Source: Oscillospiraceae bacterium
GTDB taxonomy: Bacteria; Bacillota; Clostridia; Oscillospirales; Oscillospiraceae
Assembly: GCA_017538965.1 (NCBI GenBank)
Contig: JAFYHU010000040.1
Span: forward strand, 1-54,066
Length of the DNA stretch: 54,066 nt
Direction: 5' to 3'
Translations under genes and position numbers: made by a program
Part shown: piece after piece, positions 16,137 through 25,426 of the stretch
How the letters are laid out: each line of letters begins with the position of its first letter
Position numbering within the stretch: position 1 is the first letter of the stretch
The notes under the pieces: generated by a model
Databases searched by the model: none
Told to the model about the DNA's origin: nothing
The model's input: only the letters and a program-made list of their open reading frames with translations

Positions 16137-18179
16137 GTGTCAACGCATAAAAACATAGACAGGATCTGCGTTGCCATCACGGTGCTCTCCCTGCTGCTGG
16201 CAGTCCTCTTCATGAACGGCAAAGCGCTGGGACTCACGGCGTCCGCCCGGGCCATGGGCTATGAAAACACCCTGTTTGATACCTACCGAGTCCATACCAT
16301 TGACATTATCATTGACGACTGGGACGCGTTCCTGGAAACCGCGACCGGTGAGGAATATGCGACCTGCAGTCTGATCATCGACAATGATGCGGTAAAGAAC
16401 GTGGCCATCCGCGGGAAAGGCAACACCTCGCTGTCTACCGTGTCTACCATGGACTCCGACCGCTACAGCTTCAAGATTGAATTCGACCACTACGAGACCG
16501 GGAAAACCTATAAGGGCCTGGACAAGCTTTGCCTGAACAACCTCATCCAGGACAACACCTATATGAAGGACTACCTGGCCTATACCCTGATGGCTGAGTT
16601 CGGCGCGGATGCGCCGTTGTGCTCCTATGTGTGGGTCACGGTCAACGGAGAAGACTGGGGACTGTATCTGGCAGTGGAAGCCGTCGAAGACAGCTTTATG
16701 GAGCGCGTATACAACGGAGAGGGCGACCTCTACAAGCCGGACTCCATGAGCATGGGCGGAGGCGGCCCCGGCAACGGCAGAGATTTCAATATTGAGGACT
16801 TTATCAACGAGAATGCGGACGCCATGGGCTTCCCGTGGAACCGCAGCTCGGACAGCGAGGACACCGCATCCGAGGCGGCGGATTCGGAACAGGCAAAGAA
16901 CGGGGACAGCTTTCCTCAGCCCCCCGGTGACGGTTCCGGAGCATGGCCGCAGATGCCGGAACAGGGTACGGACAGCGGAGAGGAAAGACCTTCCCGGCCT
17001 TCCATGCCCTTCGGGGACGGCACAAAGCCTCCCGATATGCCCGGCGGAGGCGGCGGCGGAATGCCCGGCGGCATGGGGATGGGCAGCAGCGATGTGAAGC
17101 TGCAGTACAGCGATGACGATCCGGAGAGTTATTCCAATATCTTCGGCAACGCCAAGAGCACCGTCACCGATTCGGACAAGGCCCGTCTCATCCGCAGCCT
17201 GAAGGCTCTCAGCGAAGGAGAGAATCTCGAGGAGATCCTCGACATTGATGAAGTGCTGCGCTACTTTGTTGTCCACAATTATCTGGTCAACAGCGACAGC
17301 TATACCGGATCAATGGTGCACAACTATTATCTCCACGAGGCTGACGGCAAGCTCAGCATGATCCCCTGGGACTACAACCTGGCTTTCGGAACCTTCCAGA
17401 GCGGCGACGCGCAGGCCGCCGTGAACGACCCGATCGACACGCCTCTGTCTGTCAGCGGCGACGGCAGCCGCCCCATGGCGGACTGGATCTTCCAAAACGA
17501 GGAGTACACGCAGCTGTACCATCAGTACTTCGCCGCATTCCTGGATGAAGTCGATGTTGAGGCCATCATCGACGAGACCTATGCCCTGATCGCGCCTTAT
17601 GTGGAGAAGGATCCGACCGCATTCTGCAGCTATGAGGAATTCCAGACCGGCGTCGCTACGCTTCGAAGCTTCTGCGAACTGCGGACGGAGAGCGTCCGCG
17701 GGCAACTGGACGGGACGATCCCCTCTACGGATGAGGGTCAGGAGGAAGATTCCTCCGCTCTGATTGATGCTTCCGGGCTTACGCTCTCCGATATGGGCTC
17801 AATGGGCGGTGGAAAGGGCGGCTTCGGCGGCCCCTCCGGCTCGGGAAAACGGTCCGATGAGGATGCGCAGTCAGATCAGAACTTCCCGTCTCCCGGAGGC
17901 GACTTCGGCAATCCGCCGGACTTCGGGCAGGGAAGAAGCCAGAGCACGGAAGGCGGAGACTTCCGGCCGCCTGAGATGGGCGATGGCTCTGCGCCGGCGT
18001 TCGGACAGGACGCGGAAGGAGGCGCATTCGGAGGCTTTACGCCTCCCGGCGGCATGCCCGGCGCGCTATTCTCCCCGCAGACGGAAAACAGGGAAATTCC
18101 GTGGACAATCATCATCCTTTCTGCAGCCGTATTCGCAGCCGGATTGCTGGCGGCGATCCTTTACAGAAAAAGATCATAA
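16137..18179 (+). CDS. cotH: CotH kinase family protein, membrane-anchored
   Basis: The GTG start follows AAGGAGGGG. The 680-residue product has an N-terminal signal anchor (about 12-35), a CotH kinase domain (KCLNN-like LDKLCLNNLIQDNTY; DWGLYLAVEAVEDSF; LYKPD; later MIPWDYNLAFG, which carries the metal-binding Asp/Asn), low-complexity Gly/Pro-rich inserts at about 200-320 and 545-640, and a C-terminal helix with a basic end. CotH kinases phosphorylate surface or coat proteins. The inserts are unusually long. Third gene of the VTC operon, and its terminator is shared with the convergent M20 gene. Confidence 0.9.
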   Translation: MSTHKNIDRICVAITVLSLLLAVLFMNGKALGLTASARAMGYENTLFDTYRVHTIDIIIDDWDAFLETATGEEYATCSLIIDNDAVKNVAIRGKGNTSLSTVSTMDSDRYSFKIEFDHYETGKTYKGLDKLCLNNLIQDNTYMKDYLAYTLMAEFGADAPLCSYVWVTVNGEDWGLYLAVEAVEDSFMERVYNGEGDLYKPDSMSMGGGGPGNGRDFNIEDFINENADAMGFPWNRSSDSEDTASEAADSEQAKNGDSFPQPPGDGSGAWPQMPEQGTDSGEERPSRPSMPFGDGTKPPDMPGGGGGGMPGGMGMGSSDVKLQYSDDDPESYSNIFGNAKSTVTDSDKARLIRSLKALSEGENLEEILDIDEVLRYFVVHNYLVNSDSYTGSMVHNYYLHEADGKLSMIPWDYNLAFGTFQSGDAQAAVNDPIDTPLSVSGDGSRPMADWIFQNEEYTQLYHQYFAAFLDEVDVEAIIDETYALIAPYVEKDPTAFCSYEEFQTGVATLRSFCELRTESVRGQLDGTIPSTDEGQEEDSSALIDASGLTLSDMGSMGGGKGGFGGPSGSGKRSDEDAQSDQNFPSPGGDFGNPPDFGQGRSQSTEGGDFRPPEMGDGSAPAFGQDAEGGAFGGFTPPGGMPGALFSPQTENREIPWTIIILSAAVFAAGLLAAILYRKRS

Positions 18180-18181
18180 AC

Positions 18182-18210
18182 ACAAAATCCGCCCCAAAGG
18201 CGGATTTTGT
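18182..18210. terminator. bidirectional terminator between cotH and the M20 peptidase gene
   Basis: Perfect 12-bp stem ACAAAATCCGCC (18182-18193) with GGCGGATTTTGT (18199-18210), flanked by A and T runs, so it works on both strands. Confidence 0.85.
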
Positions 18211-18260
18211 TATGACGGAGAGAAAGAAAAACCTGATTATCCGAAGATCAACATGCTTCT

Positions 18261-19661
18261 TCAGCTCTGAATGTTGGCCAGCTCCATCAGCCGAATCAAC
18301 ACCCTTATGCCCTGCGCATAGGAACGCAGAGGGATGCGTTCGTTGGTACCGTGCACACCGGTCTGTGCTTCTGCGGCCTCGGTCATAAAAGGGCTGCAGC
18401 GCAAGCAGCAGTCACAGATTCGCTCATAGCGGCGGGCGTCCGTGGCGCCGACCATCATGGCCGGTACAAAGAGAACCTCCGGGAAAAACTCATGCAGCAC
18501 TTTCGTCAGCGTATGGTACCCATAGCTGTCACTGCAGGCGGCATGGGATGGGTCGTTGGCCTGAAGATAACGCAGGCAGACCCGCGGATCCTTCACCGCG
18601 CTGCGGCAGTGGGCCATCACGCTCTCCGTGCTGTCCCCCTGGTTGAGGCGGAAGTTGATCACTGCCCGCATATTCTGCGGCAGTACGTTGCAGGCCGAGC
18701 TGCCGCCTTCAATCATGGTGGGGGCGATGGTCGTCGTCACAAAGGGGAACGTTTCCGGCTGCCCGGCGCAGACTTCTGCGATGGCCCCGGCATTGCCGCG
18801 CACATCCCGGGCCAGACTGCGAAGCGGCTCCTCGGTGATATGAGGCGCCAGGGTCTCAAAGGCGACCGCCATCGGCTCCGGCAGACGGGCAGGGAAGGGC
18901 GAATCGGCAATGGCGGTAATTGCCCGAGCCAGATGTTCCAGCGAGCTGCCGCCGAAGGGGCGGCTGGAGTGTCCGCCGGCGCTTTCCACCGAGAGCTCCA
19001 GATCGGCATAGCCTTTTTCCATCAGGCTGATCATTGACACAGCCTGCCCGGGTGCGCCGAAACAGGCGCCGTCCTCAATCTTTCCGCTGCCCTCGTCCAG
19101 CAGAAATTCCAGTCTCACGCCCCGGCTCTCCAGCGTCTCGGCGATCGCCAGAGCGCCCAGGTTCAGGGTTTCCTCGTCGTCGCCGAAGGCCAGATACGCC
19201 GTTCGCCGGAAGCTTTGGCCCCGACTGAGCAGATACTCCGCCGCCTCCAGGATCCCGAAGACCATGTTTTTGATATCGAGCGTACCGCGGCCCCAGAGAT
19301 AGGTCCCGTCCACGGCGCCGGAAAACGCGTCATGCTGCCAGTCCTGCTCTGTTCCGGCCACCACCGGCACGACGTCCTGGTGGGACATGTACAGGCACGG
19401 ACGCAGACCCGGTTCCGTACCGGGAATGGTGATCAGCACCGCGTGGCCGATGAGCTCAAAGCTGCCGGAGCGCATGACATGGGGGTAGCCTTGCCGCATC
19501 AGTTCCTGAAGCCGGTCAAACTCCGCAAAATCCGTCAGGCTGTGATCGGCATCATTGATGGTGCGGCAGCGGATGGCCTCGGAGAGCCGGCTCACGGCGG
19601 CCTCGGTATCCAGATCCGGATACAGTTCCTCACCGGCGAAAAAGCTGCTTACCGATCTCAT
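18261..19661 (-). CDS. M20 family metallopeptidase (CPS1/PM20D1-like)
   Basis: A 466-residue M20 zinc peptidase. Metal ligands are in MSHQDVVPV (His, with the catalytic Asp), GRGTLDIK (bridging Asp) and GDDEET (catalytic Glu pair in a variant spacing); the dimerisation domain includes GGHSSRPF. The overall pattern is that of carboxypeptidase S / PM20D1 proteins, which hydrolyse or form N-acyl amino acids and dipeptides. Its ATG overlaps the stop of the ABC ATPase (ATGA), so it belongs to the lysine-riboswitch operon. A lysine-related substrate (dipeptide or N-acyl-lysine) is the natural inference. Confidence 0.85.
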   Translation of the reverse strand: MRSVSSFFAGEELYPDLDTEAAVSRLSEAIRCRTINDADHSLTDFAEFDRLQELMRQGYPHVMRSGSFELIGHAVLITIPGTEPGLRPCLYMSHQDVVPVVAGTEQDWQHDAFSGAVDGTYLWGRGTLDIKNMVFGILEAAEYLLSRGQSFRRTAYLAFGDDEETLNLGALAIAETLESRGVRLEFLLDEGSGKIEDGACFGAPGQAVSMISLMEKGYADLELSVESAGGHSSRPFGGSSLEHLARAITAIADSPFPARLPEPMAVAFETLAPHITEEPLRSLARDVRGNAGAIAEVCAGQPETFPFVTTTIAPTMIEGGSSACNVLPQNMRAVINFRLNQGDSTESVMAHCRSAVKDPRVCLRYLQANDPSHAACSDSYGYHTLTKVLHEFFPEVLFVPAMMVGATDARRYERICDCCLRCSPFMTEAAEAQTGVHGTNERIPLRSYAQGIRVLIRLMELANIQS

Positions 19662-20407
19662 GCCTGTCTGTCCTCCAGATATCGGGCGAGAAACTCCCGC
19701 GTGCGCTCATTCTTCGGATTGACAAAGATTTCTTTCGGGTTACCCTGCTCCAGAATTACGCCCTGATCCATGAAAACCACCCGGTCGCTGACTTCTTTGG
19801 CGAAGGCCATCTCGTGGGTGACGACCACCATGGTCATGCCCTGTGCCGCCAGATCCTTCATGACATCCAGCACCTCGCCCACGATTTCCGGATCCAGCGC
19901 GGAGGTGGGCTCGTCAAAGAGCATGATCTCCGGCTCCATGCACAGAGCCCGCGCAATCGCGACGCGCTGTTTCTGCCCGCCGGAGAGACGTGTCGAATCG
20001 GCGTAGATAAAATCCTTGAGACCCACCGTGGTCAGATTCCGCACGGCGGTTTCTTCTGCCTGACTTCTTGAGATCCTCCGCACCGTCATGGGGGCCAGCG
20101 TGCAGTTGTCAAGCACATTCTTGTTGTTGAACAGATTAAAGCTTTGGAATACCATGCCGATCTTCTGCCGCAGAGCATTCAGATCCACCGACAGATCCAT
20201 CAGGTCCTTTCCGTCAAACCAGATATGACCCGCATCGGTTTCTTCCAGCAGATTGATGCAGCGCAGCAGTGTGGACTTGCCGGAGCCGGAGGCGCCGATG
20301 ATGCAGACCACCTCACCCTTGTGGATTTCCAGATCGATGCCCTTGAGAACCTCCAGGCTGCCGAAACGCTTTTCCAGCTGCTCAATTTTCAAAACACACT
20401 CATCCAT
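19658..20407 (-). CDS. amino-acid ABC transporter ATP-binding protein (lysine)
   Basis: A 249-residue GlnQ/HisP-type ATPase: Walker [11 protein letters not shown]-loop MVFQSFNLF, signature LSGGQKQR, Walker [14 protein letters not shown], and the [12 protein letters not shown] His loop. It energises the permease encoded 10 bp upstream. Substrate assignment to lysine comes from the riboswitch that heads the operon, not from the ATPase itself. Confidence 0.93.
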   Translation of the reverse strand: MDECVLKIEQLEKRFGSLEVLKGIDLEIHKGEVVCIIGASGSGKSTLLRCINLLEETDAGHIWFDGKDLMDLSVDLNALRQKIGMVFQSFNLFNNKNVLDNCTLAPMTVRRISRSQAEETAVRNLTTVGLKDFIYADSTRLSGGQKQRVAIARALCMEPEIMLFDEPTSALDPEIVGEVLDVMKDLAAQGMTMVVVTHEMAFAKEVSDRVVFMDQGVILEQGNPKEIFVNPKNERTREFLARYLEDRQA

Positions 20408-20417
20408 ACCGCAACCC

Positions 20418-21554
20418 TCAGTTGGAACTCGGAATTCCCTTGACCGGCGTATCCAGCTTTTTGCCCAGATACTGGAGCAGAAGCGAGGACAGCCAGGTAA
20501 GGATCAAATACAGCAGCGCCGCCACGCAGTAAATCTCCAGCGAGCGAAAGTAGATGCCGCTGACAGACTTGGTGGCGTACATCAGGTCCATGACGCCAAT
20601 AACCGACAGCACGGAGGAATCCTTGATGTTAATGATGAACTCGTTGCCGATGGCAGGGATGGAATTCTTCACCGCCTGGGGAAAAACTACCTTGATCATG
20701 CTCTGCCAGTTGCTCATGCCGAGAGAGCGCGCAGCTTCCGTCTGACCTCGGTCTACGGCCTGGATGCCGCCGCGTAGCACCTCGGTCAGATAGGCGGTTG
20801 AGTTGAGAGAGACCGTACACAGACCGGAGACAAAAAAGCTCCACACATGGTTGATTTCCGTGACCGTCATGCCGGTCCGCTTGAAGAGATTGAAGCCAAA
20901 GTAGTAGAAAACCAGCGCCTGCACCATCATGGGCGTGCCGCGGATGATGAAGATGTAGAAACGGGCAAAACGGCTGGCGATCCATTTCAGGAATCTGACC
21001 AGGTCGTTGTCCCGCTTGTCCGGCTCCTGAATGCGCAGGAAGACCATGAAGATGGCGAGCACGAAGGCAATCGCCGTGCCCAGCAGCGCAAGCCGCACCG
21101 TGGTCCAGATGCCGGTCAGCAGCATGTCCTTTCCCTTCAGGCTCATATAGACCATGGAAGGGAAGAAACCCTGCGGGTTGCTCGTTGCCTCCATGGCGGT
21201 CTGAACGGTGTAAATCAGCTGCAGCAGACCTCGGTCGATCAGCGCCAGCACGCAGGCCAGAACCACCAGATAGGAAGCCCAGCGGCTGATCTTCAGCATC
21301 GGCTGGCGGCACATCACACAGCTCCGGTAGTACTTTTTATAAACGAGCTTGAAGATCAGCGCTACGACGCTGATCGCCAGGAACGCCCAGAAAACCAGCC
21401 TGCACAGGAGACCCGGCACATTGTCAGTCAGGAAGCTGTAGGGGGTGGACGGGCCGTTCAGCAGGCTCAGCCCCAACAGGGCGATCAGGCTGCCGCCCAG
21501 AAAGACATAGGGATGGTCACGGGTGATAAAATTGCCCTTGGCAGTTGCGTTCAT
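20418..21554 (-). CDS. amino-acid ABC transporter permease with N-terminal extension (lysine)
   Basis: I start at ATG 21554 (GGAAGG upstream). The 378-residue product has an extra N-terminal region of about 130 residues with three hydrophobic helices and a CVMCRQP motif, followed by a normal HisM/GlnP permease domain ([17 protein letters not shown], then [10 protein letters not shown], then [14 protein letters not shown], the EAA loop). Standard permeases of this class are 215-240 aa. The extension occurs in some clostridial amino-acid permeases; a CxxC pair inside it might bind metal. Confidence 0.9.
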   Translation of the reverse strand: MNATAKGNFITRDHPYVFLGGSLIALLGLSLLNGPSTPYSFLTDNVPGLLCRLVFWAFLAISVVALIFKLVYKKYYRSCVMCRQPMLKISRWASYLVVLACVLALIDRGLLQLIYTVQTAMEATSNPQGFFPSMVYMSLKGKDMLLTGIWTTVRLALLGTAIAFVLAIFMVFLRIQEPDKRDNDLVRFLKWIASRFARFYIFIIRGTPMMVQALVFYYFGFNLFKRTGMTVTEINHVWSFFVSGLCTVSLNSTAYLTEVLRGGIQAVDRGQTEAARSLGMSNWQSMIKVVFPQAVKNSIPAIGNEFIINIKDSSVLSVIGVMDLMYATKSVSGIYFRSLEIYCVAALLYLILTWLSSLLLQYLGKKLDTPVKGIPSSN

Positions 21555-21623
21555 GGTCAACCTTCCTTTTGCTCCCCGGGGCTGTCAGCCCCGAGGAGCA
21601 TACTCATCAGACGGAATTCGGGA

Positions 21624-22505
21624 TCAGACGGGCTGATTGTTGAGCGCGGTTTCCCACAGCTCGTCACGCTGCTCCTGATCCACGGAAGCCAGGACGTAGT
21701 TTACGCAGTCGAGCAGCGCGTTGTCACTCTTGCGCAGACCGACGCAGGCACCGCGGAAGCCGGGGTCAAGGCCCTCGCCCTCAGGGAAGCTGATGGCGAC
21801 GAAGTTGGGGTTGGCGGCCTGATAGCCGGGGAAATTCTCAAGGTTGATGACGATGGCGTCACAGGTGCCCTGCTGCAGACGGGCGATCATATCGGGCACG
21901 CTGCCCACGGCAGGGAGGTGGTTGACGCCCTCAATCTGATCAATGACCCAGTCCAGCGCGGTGTCCTTCTGGCCCAGAACGCTGGCGCCGTTGAAGTCGG
22001 CGAGGCTGGTGGCGTTTTCATAGGGGGTTCCGGCATTGACCATCAGCGCGTAAACAGACTCATGATAGGGTGTGGAGAAGTTGATGGCTTCCTTGCGGGT
22101 CTCGGTGTCGGCCATGCCGGCGATGATGGCGTCGATGCGGCCCTGGTTGAGAGCCTCAATCAGGCCTTCCCACTCCATCTTGACCACTACCAGCTCCAGA
22201 CCGAGCTGATCGGCGATGATTCGGGCGATCTGTACGTCATAGCCTTCGGCATAGGCGCCGGGCATATCTTCAATGGGGACGTTGGTTTCGCTGGCTTCGG
22301 ACTCCTGCCAGTTGTTGGGGGCATAGGCACATTCCATACCGACGCGGAACTGGCCGTTCAGATAGGACAGGTCGGCCTCGGGCATCGCGCTGGCTTCGGG
22401 TGCCGGGGTGGCGGTGGAAGAAGCGGCGGAGGCGGTCCCTCCGAAGGCGGACAGGAGCAGGATCAGGGTCAGCGCAATGGCGGTCAGTCTTCTTGTGGTG
22501 TTCAT
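21624..22505 (-). CDS. amino-acid ABC transporter substrate-binding protein (lysine)
   Basis: The 293-residue product has a signal peptide (hydrophobic core ALTLILLLSAFG, cleavage after TASA) and a type II periplasmic binding fold (FRVGMECAYAPNNW; GYDVQIARIIADQLG; DAIIAGMADTETRKE; SLADFNGASVLGQKDT). There is no lipobox Cys at the cleavage site, unusual for a Gram-positive binding protein, so it may be anchored by other means or by an uncleaved signal. It is the first gene after the riboswitch. Confidence 0.9.
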   Translation of the reverse strand: MNTTRRLTAIALTLILLLSAFGGTASAASSTATPAPEASAMPEADLSYLNGQFRVGMECAYAPNNWQESEASETNVPIEDMPGAYAEGYDVQIARIIADQLGLELVVVKMEWEGLIEALNQGRIDAIIAGMADTETRKEAINFSTPYHESVYALMVNAGTPYENATSLADFNGASVLGQKDTALDWVIDQIEGVNHLPAVGSVPDMIARLQQGTCDAIVINLENFPGYQAANPNFVAISFPEGEGLDPGFRGACVGLRKSDNALLDCVNYVLASVDQEQRDELWETALNNQPV

Positions 22506-22540
22506 TTTGTTCTCTCCTTTGACAGATGATTCAGACGGGG

Positions 22541-22581
22541 CGCAAAACGAAAAGCCGTAAACGCTTGCGAGCGTTTACGGC
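22541..22581 (-). terminator. lysine riboswitch expression-platform terminator
   Basis: On the minus strand GCCGTAAACGCT and AGCGTTTACGGC (22554-22581) form a perfect 12-bp stem followed by TTTTCGTTTT. It lies between the aptamer and the transporter genes. Confidence 0.88.
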
Positions 22582-22625
22582 ACAAATCCGTTTTTCAACC
22601 GGGGCCCCGGCCTGGATCCTGTACT

Positions 22626-22786
22626 CGATAGCGCTCCACTTGCGTGACAGTCCGGCGGGTCTTTCCCGACGGCCCAGCAAAGAGAGCGCAGCTGCATCTC
22701 CATGCTTCGGCGATGTTCCCTTTCGGCTTCCGCGAAAAGCTGCTTCTGAGCGGGAGCGTACTGATGAACTTCGCGCCTCTATCTTG
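22626..22786 (-). promoter_or_regulatory. lysine riboswitch aptamer (L box)
   Basis: Read on the minus strand, the conserved L-box blocks occur in order: GATAGAGGCGCG, CATCAGTA, GAAAGGGAA, GCCGAAGCAT, TGCTGGG, AAAGAC, ACTGTCACG, GTGGAGCGCTATC. The first and last blocks close the P1 helix. The terminator at 22541-22581 follows, so lysine binding should stop transcription of the ABC transporter and the M20 peptidase. Confidence 0.93.
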
Positions 22787-22792
22787 CCTGCG

Positions 22793-22821
22793 ATCATAGG
22801 CGATGACAGGGTTTTTGTCAA
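22793..22821 (-). promoter_or_regulatory. sigma-A promoter of the lysine operon
   Basis: Minus strand TTGACA (22816-22821), 17 bp, TATGAT (22793-22798), just upstream of the riboswitch. Confidence 0.85.
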
Positions 22822-22897
22822 GAGTCAGAATCCACTTTCTCTTCTTTGTGTATAAAAATGCAATAATTCTTTCAAAAATTTGTATTATTTCCCCAAA

Positions 22898-23005
22898 AAG
22901 AAAACCCGCTATGAAGGCGGATTTCCTTTTGTGGCGCAGAAGGAGGGATTTGACCTGCCCTGCGGGGCAGGCCGGGTCGCGGCTCTGGAGTGCCCCCGGC
23001 ACTCC
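22898..23005. repeat. tRNA-Ser 3'-end copy with terminator and palindromes
   Basis: Bases 22931-22953 repeat the last 22 nt of tRNA-Ser (23075-23096), including the encoded CCA, and are followed in the tRNA direction by a terminator-like hairpin (CCGC/GCGG at about 22902-22918). Next to them are two perfect palindromic hairpins, CTGCCCTGCGGGGCAG (about 22954-22969) and GGAGTGCCCCCGGCACTCC (about 22987-23005), and at about 23022-23033 an inverted T-arm-like GTTCAAATCCCC. Confidence 0.6.
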
Positions 23006-23043
23006 ATTCACTACCGCTCCCGTTCAAATCCCCAATTGCAAAG

Positions 23044-23073
23044 AAGGAACCCGCCGTCTGGCGGGTTCCTTTT
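23044..23073 (-). terminator. terminator of tRNA-Ser
   Basis: AAGGAACCCGCC (23044-23055) pairs with GGCGGGTTCCTT (23060-23071). The hairpin and its 3' T run are repeated almost unchanged after tmRNA at 26345-26373. Confidence 0.75.
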
Positions 23074-23074
23074 A

Positions 23075-23166
23075 TGGCGCAGAAGGAGGGATTTGAACCC
23101 TCGCGTGCTTTTTAGACACCTACTCCCTTAGCAGGGGAGCCCCTTCGGCCTCTTGGGTACTTCTGC
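23075..23166 (-). tRNA. tRNA-Ser (anticodon GCU)
   Basis: The 92-nt minus-strand gene has the 7-bp acceptor GCAGAAG/CTTCTGC, discriminator G and encoded CCA (TGG at 23075-23077). The anticodon loop CTGCTAA gives GCU (AGY serine codons; 23130-23132), and a long variable arm, as expected for serine tRNA, precedes the T arm GAGGGTTCAAATCCCTC. Confidence 0.95.
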
Positions 23167-23281
23167 AGGTCCGAATGCCATACTACTATAGCAAACAAAT
23201 CCCCGCTTGTCAAGAAAAAGGTCGTTGAAAATGAGCTTACAGCAGACGCCGCCCTGACCGGACGGCGTCTATCATGCTCTT

Positions 23282-24787
23282 TTACTTGAAAGACGGTGTG
23301 GTGTCTTTCTGTATGACGTCATGGGCACCGCCTTCAACGATGCTGGTGGACGAGACCAGGGTGAGAACGGCTTTCTGCTGCAGTTCCGGAATCGTCAGCG
23401 CGCCGCAGTTGCACATCGTGTGCTTCACCTTGCTCAGCGTCAGGGCCACGTTGTCCTTCAGCGAGCCTGCATAGGGCACATACGAGTCAACGCCTTCCTC
23501 GAAGGACAGCTTCTTGTCGCCGCCCATGTCATAGCGCTGCCAGTTGCGGGCACGGGCTGAGCCCTCTCCCCAGTATTCCTTGTAATACGTACCGCCGATG
23601 TTGACGCGGTTGGTCGGGCTCTCATCAAAGCGGGCAAAATAGCGCCCCAGCATGACAAAGTCCGCCCCCATGGCAAGCGCCAGGGTGATATGATGGTCAT
23701 AGACAATGCCGCCGTCCGAGCAGACGGGAACGTAGATGCCGGTCTCTTCGAAATACCGGTCTCGCTCGGCGCAGACTTCGATCACGGCTGTCGCCTGCCC
23801 GCGGCCGATGCCCTTGGTCTCGCGCGTAATGCAGATCGAGCCGCCGCCGATTCCGACCTTGACAAAGTCCGCTCCGCAGTCAGCGAGATAGCGGAAGCCC
23901 GCCGCATCCACGACGTTGCCGGCGCCGACCTTGACCGTGTCGCCGTAATGCTCGCGAATCCAGGCGAGGGTGAACTTCTGCCAGTCGGTATGCCCTTCGG
24001 ACGAGTCGATGCAAAGCACGTCGGCACCCGCCTCGATCAGCGCGGGGACACGCTGGGCATAGTCGCGGGTGTTGATGCCCGCGCCGACGACATAGCGCTT
24101 ATGGGCGTCAAGCAGCTCGTTCGGGTTCTGCTTGTGGGTTTCATAGTCCTTGCGGAAGACAAAATAGCAGAGCCTTCCGTTGTCGTCGATGATGGGAAGC
24201 GAGTTGAGCTTGTGATCCCAGATGATGTCGTTGGCTTCCTTCAGGGTCGTGCCTTCCTTGGCCCAGACGAGCTTGTCGTAAGGCGTCATGAACTCGCTCA
24301 CGGGGGTGGAGAGCTCCATCCTGCTGACGCGGTAATCCCGGCTGGTGACAATGCCGATCAGCTTTCCGTCCGCCGTCCCGTCTTCCGTCACCGCCACAGT
24401 GGAGTGACCGGTTTTCTCTTTCAGCGCAAGGATATCGCGAAGCGTCGCATCCGGGCTGACATTCGAGTCGCTGCGGACAAAGCCGGCCTTGTAGCTCTTG
24501 GCGCGGCGGACCATGGCCGCCTCATCCTCAACGGTCTGGGAGCCGTAGATAAACGAAATGCCGCCCTCGGTCGCCAGCGCAACGGCAAGGCGGTCACCGG
24601 AAACGGACTGCATAATGGCGGAGACCATCGGGATATTCATCGTGATGGCCGGTTCTTCTCCCTTGCGGAAGCGGACCAGCGGGGTCTTCAGGGATACATT
24701 CTCCGGAATGCACTTGGAGGAGGAATAGCCGGGGATAAGCAGGTACTCATTGAAAGTATGCGCGGGTTCGTTGATAATTCTCGCCAT
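23282..24787 (-). CDS. guaB: IMP dehydrogenase
   Basis: From ATG 24787 (AGGAGAG upstream) the product has 501 residues. It contains the TIM barrel with an inserted CBS pair at about 105-215, the active-site loop [15 protein letters not shown] with catalytic Cys319, and the flap end near KGIGRGQ. It oxidises IMP to XMP, the committed step to GMP. The loop differs from the commoner GPGSICTTR form (Gly for Pro, Ile for Thr), a variant seen in a subset of bacteria. It is monocistronic with its own consensus promoter. Confidence 0.95.
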   Translation of the reverse strand: MARIINEPAHTFNEYLLIPGYSSSKCIPENVSLKTPLVRFRKGEEPAITMNIPMVSAIMQSVSGDRLAVALATEGGISFIYGSQTVEDEAAMVRRAKSYKAGFVRSDSNVSPDATLRDILALKEKTGHSTVAVTEDGTADGKLIGIVTSRDYRVSRMELSTPVSEFMTPYDKLVWAKEGTTLKEANDIIWDHKLNSLPIIDDNGRLCYFVFRKDYETHKQNPNELLDAHKRYVVGAGINTRDYAQRVPALIEAGADVLCIDSSEGHTDWQKFTLAWIREHYGDTVKVGAGNVVDAAGFRYLADCGADFVKVGIGGGSICITRETKGIGRGQATAVIEVCAERDRYFEETGIYVPVCSDGGIVYDHHITLALAMGADFVMLGRYFARFDESPTNRVNIGGTYYKEYWGEGSARARNWQRYDMGGDKKLSFEEGVDSYVPYAGSLKDNVALTLSKVKHTMCNCGALTIPELQQKAVLTLVSSTSIVEGGAHDVIQKDTTPSFK

Positions 24788-24831
24788 GGTTCTCTCCTTT
24801 CCTGCAGATGCCCTCATCTGACTTTTGGGAT

Positions 24832-24860
24832 ATTATAAAAATCCGGGATGCGTTTGTCAA
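24832..24860 (-). promoter_or_regulatory. sigma-A promoter of guaB
   Basis: Minus strand TTGACA (24855-24860), 17 bp, TATAAT (24832-24837): full consensus. Confidence 0.9.
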
Positions 24861-24903
24861 GAAGAGAAACGGAAGCAGAGGCGGAATTGTTCAAAAAATA
24901 GAC

Positions 24904-24932
24904 TTTATCATTGATCGGAAACATGCTAAGAT
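24904..24932 (+). promoter_or_regulatory. candidate promoter of smpB
   Basis: TTTATC (24904-24909), 17 bp, TAAGAT (24927-24932), 25 bp before the smpB start. Confidence 0.5.
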
Positions 24933-24957
24933 GTGCCGGTGAAAGAAGGGAAGCAAC

Positions 24958-25425
24958 TTGCCGAAGCAGCTTGGCATCAAAAAGATCGCCGACAATCGAA
25001 AGGCGTTTCATGAATACTTTGTGCTCGAGCGCTTTGAGGCGGGGATTGAGCTTGCCGGAACCGAGGTCAAGTCGATACGGGCCGGCCAGGTCAACCTGAA
25101 AGACTGCTTCTGTACGGTCAAGGACGGCGAGCTGTTTGTCCGCGGCATGCACATCAGCCCCTATGAACACGGAAATATCTTCAACCGTGATCCGGTTCGG
25201 CCGCGGCGGCTGCTGATGCACAAGCGCGAAATTCTCAAGCTTCAGGCCCGCATTATGCAGGACGGCGTTACGCTGATCCCGCTTTCGCTTTATTTCAAGG
25301 ACAGTCGGGTCAAGGTCGAACTGGGTCTTTGCAAGGGCAAAAAGCTTCACGACAAGCGTGAAAGCAGCGCCGAGCGCGATACCAAACGCGAAATTGACCG
25401 AGTGATGAAAGAAAGGAATCAATAA
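24958..25425 (+). CDS. smpB: SsrA-binding protein SmpB
   Basis: TTG start at 24958 with AGAAGGGA upstream; 155 residues. It has the full SmpB pattern: GIKKIADNRKAFHEYF, GIELAGTEVKSIRAGQVNL, HISPYEHGN, then the basic C-terminal tail with GKKLHDKRES. SmpB carries tmRNA to stalled ribosomes. The tmRNA gene itself lies 570 bp downstream on the same strand, with only the cyclophilin gene between. Confidence 0.96.
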   Translation: MPKQLGIKKIADNRKAFHEYFVLERFEAGIELAGTEVKSIRAGQVNLKDCFCTVKDGELFVRGMHISPYEHGNIFNRDPVRPRRLLMHKREILKLQARIMQDGVTLIPLSLYFKDSRVKVELGLCKGKKLHDKRESSAERDTKREIDRVMKERNQ

Positions 25426-25426
25426 C

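Noticed and set aside
22803-23131. Short open frames in the tRNA-Ser region
   Set aside because: They translate the riboswitch promoter, the palindromes and the antisense of tRNA-Ser; such frames are typical spurious calls.
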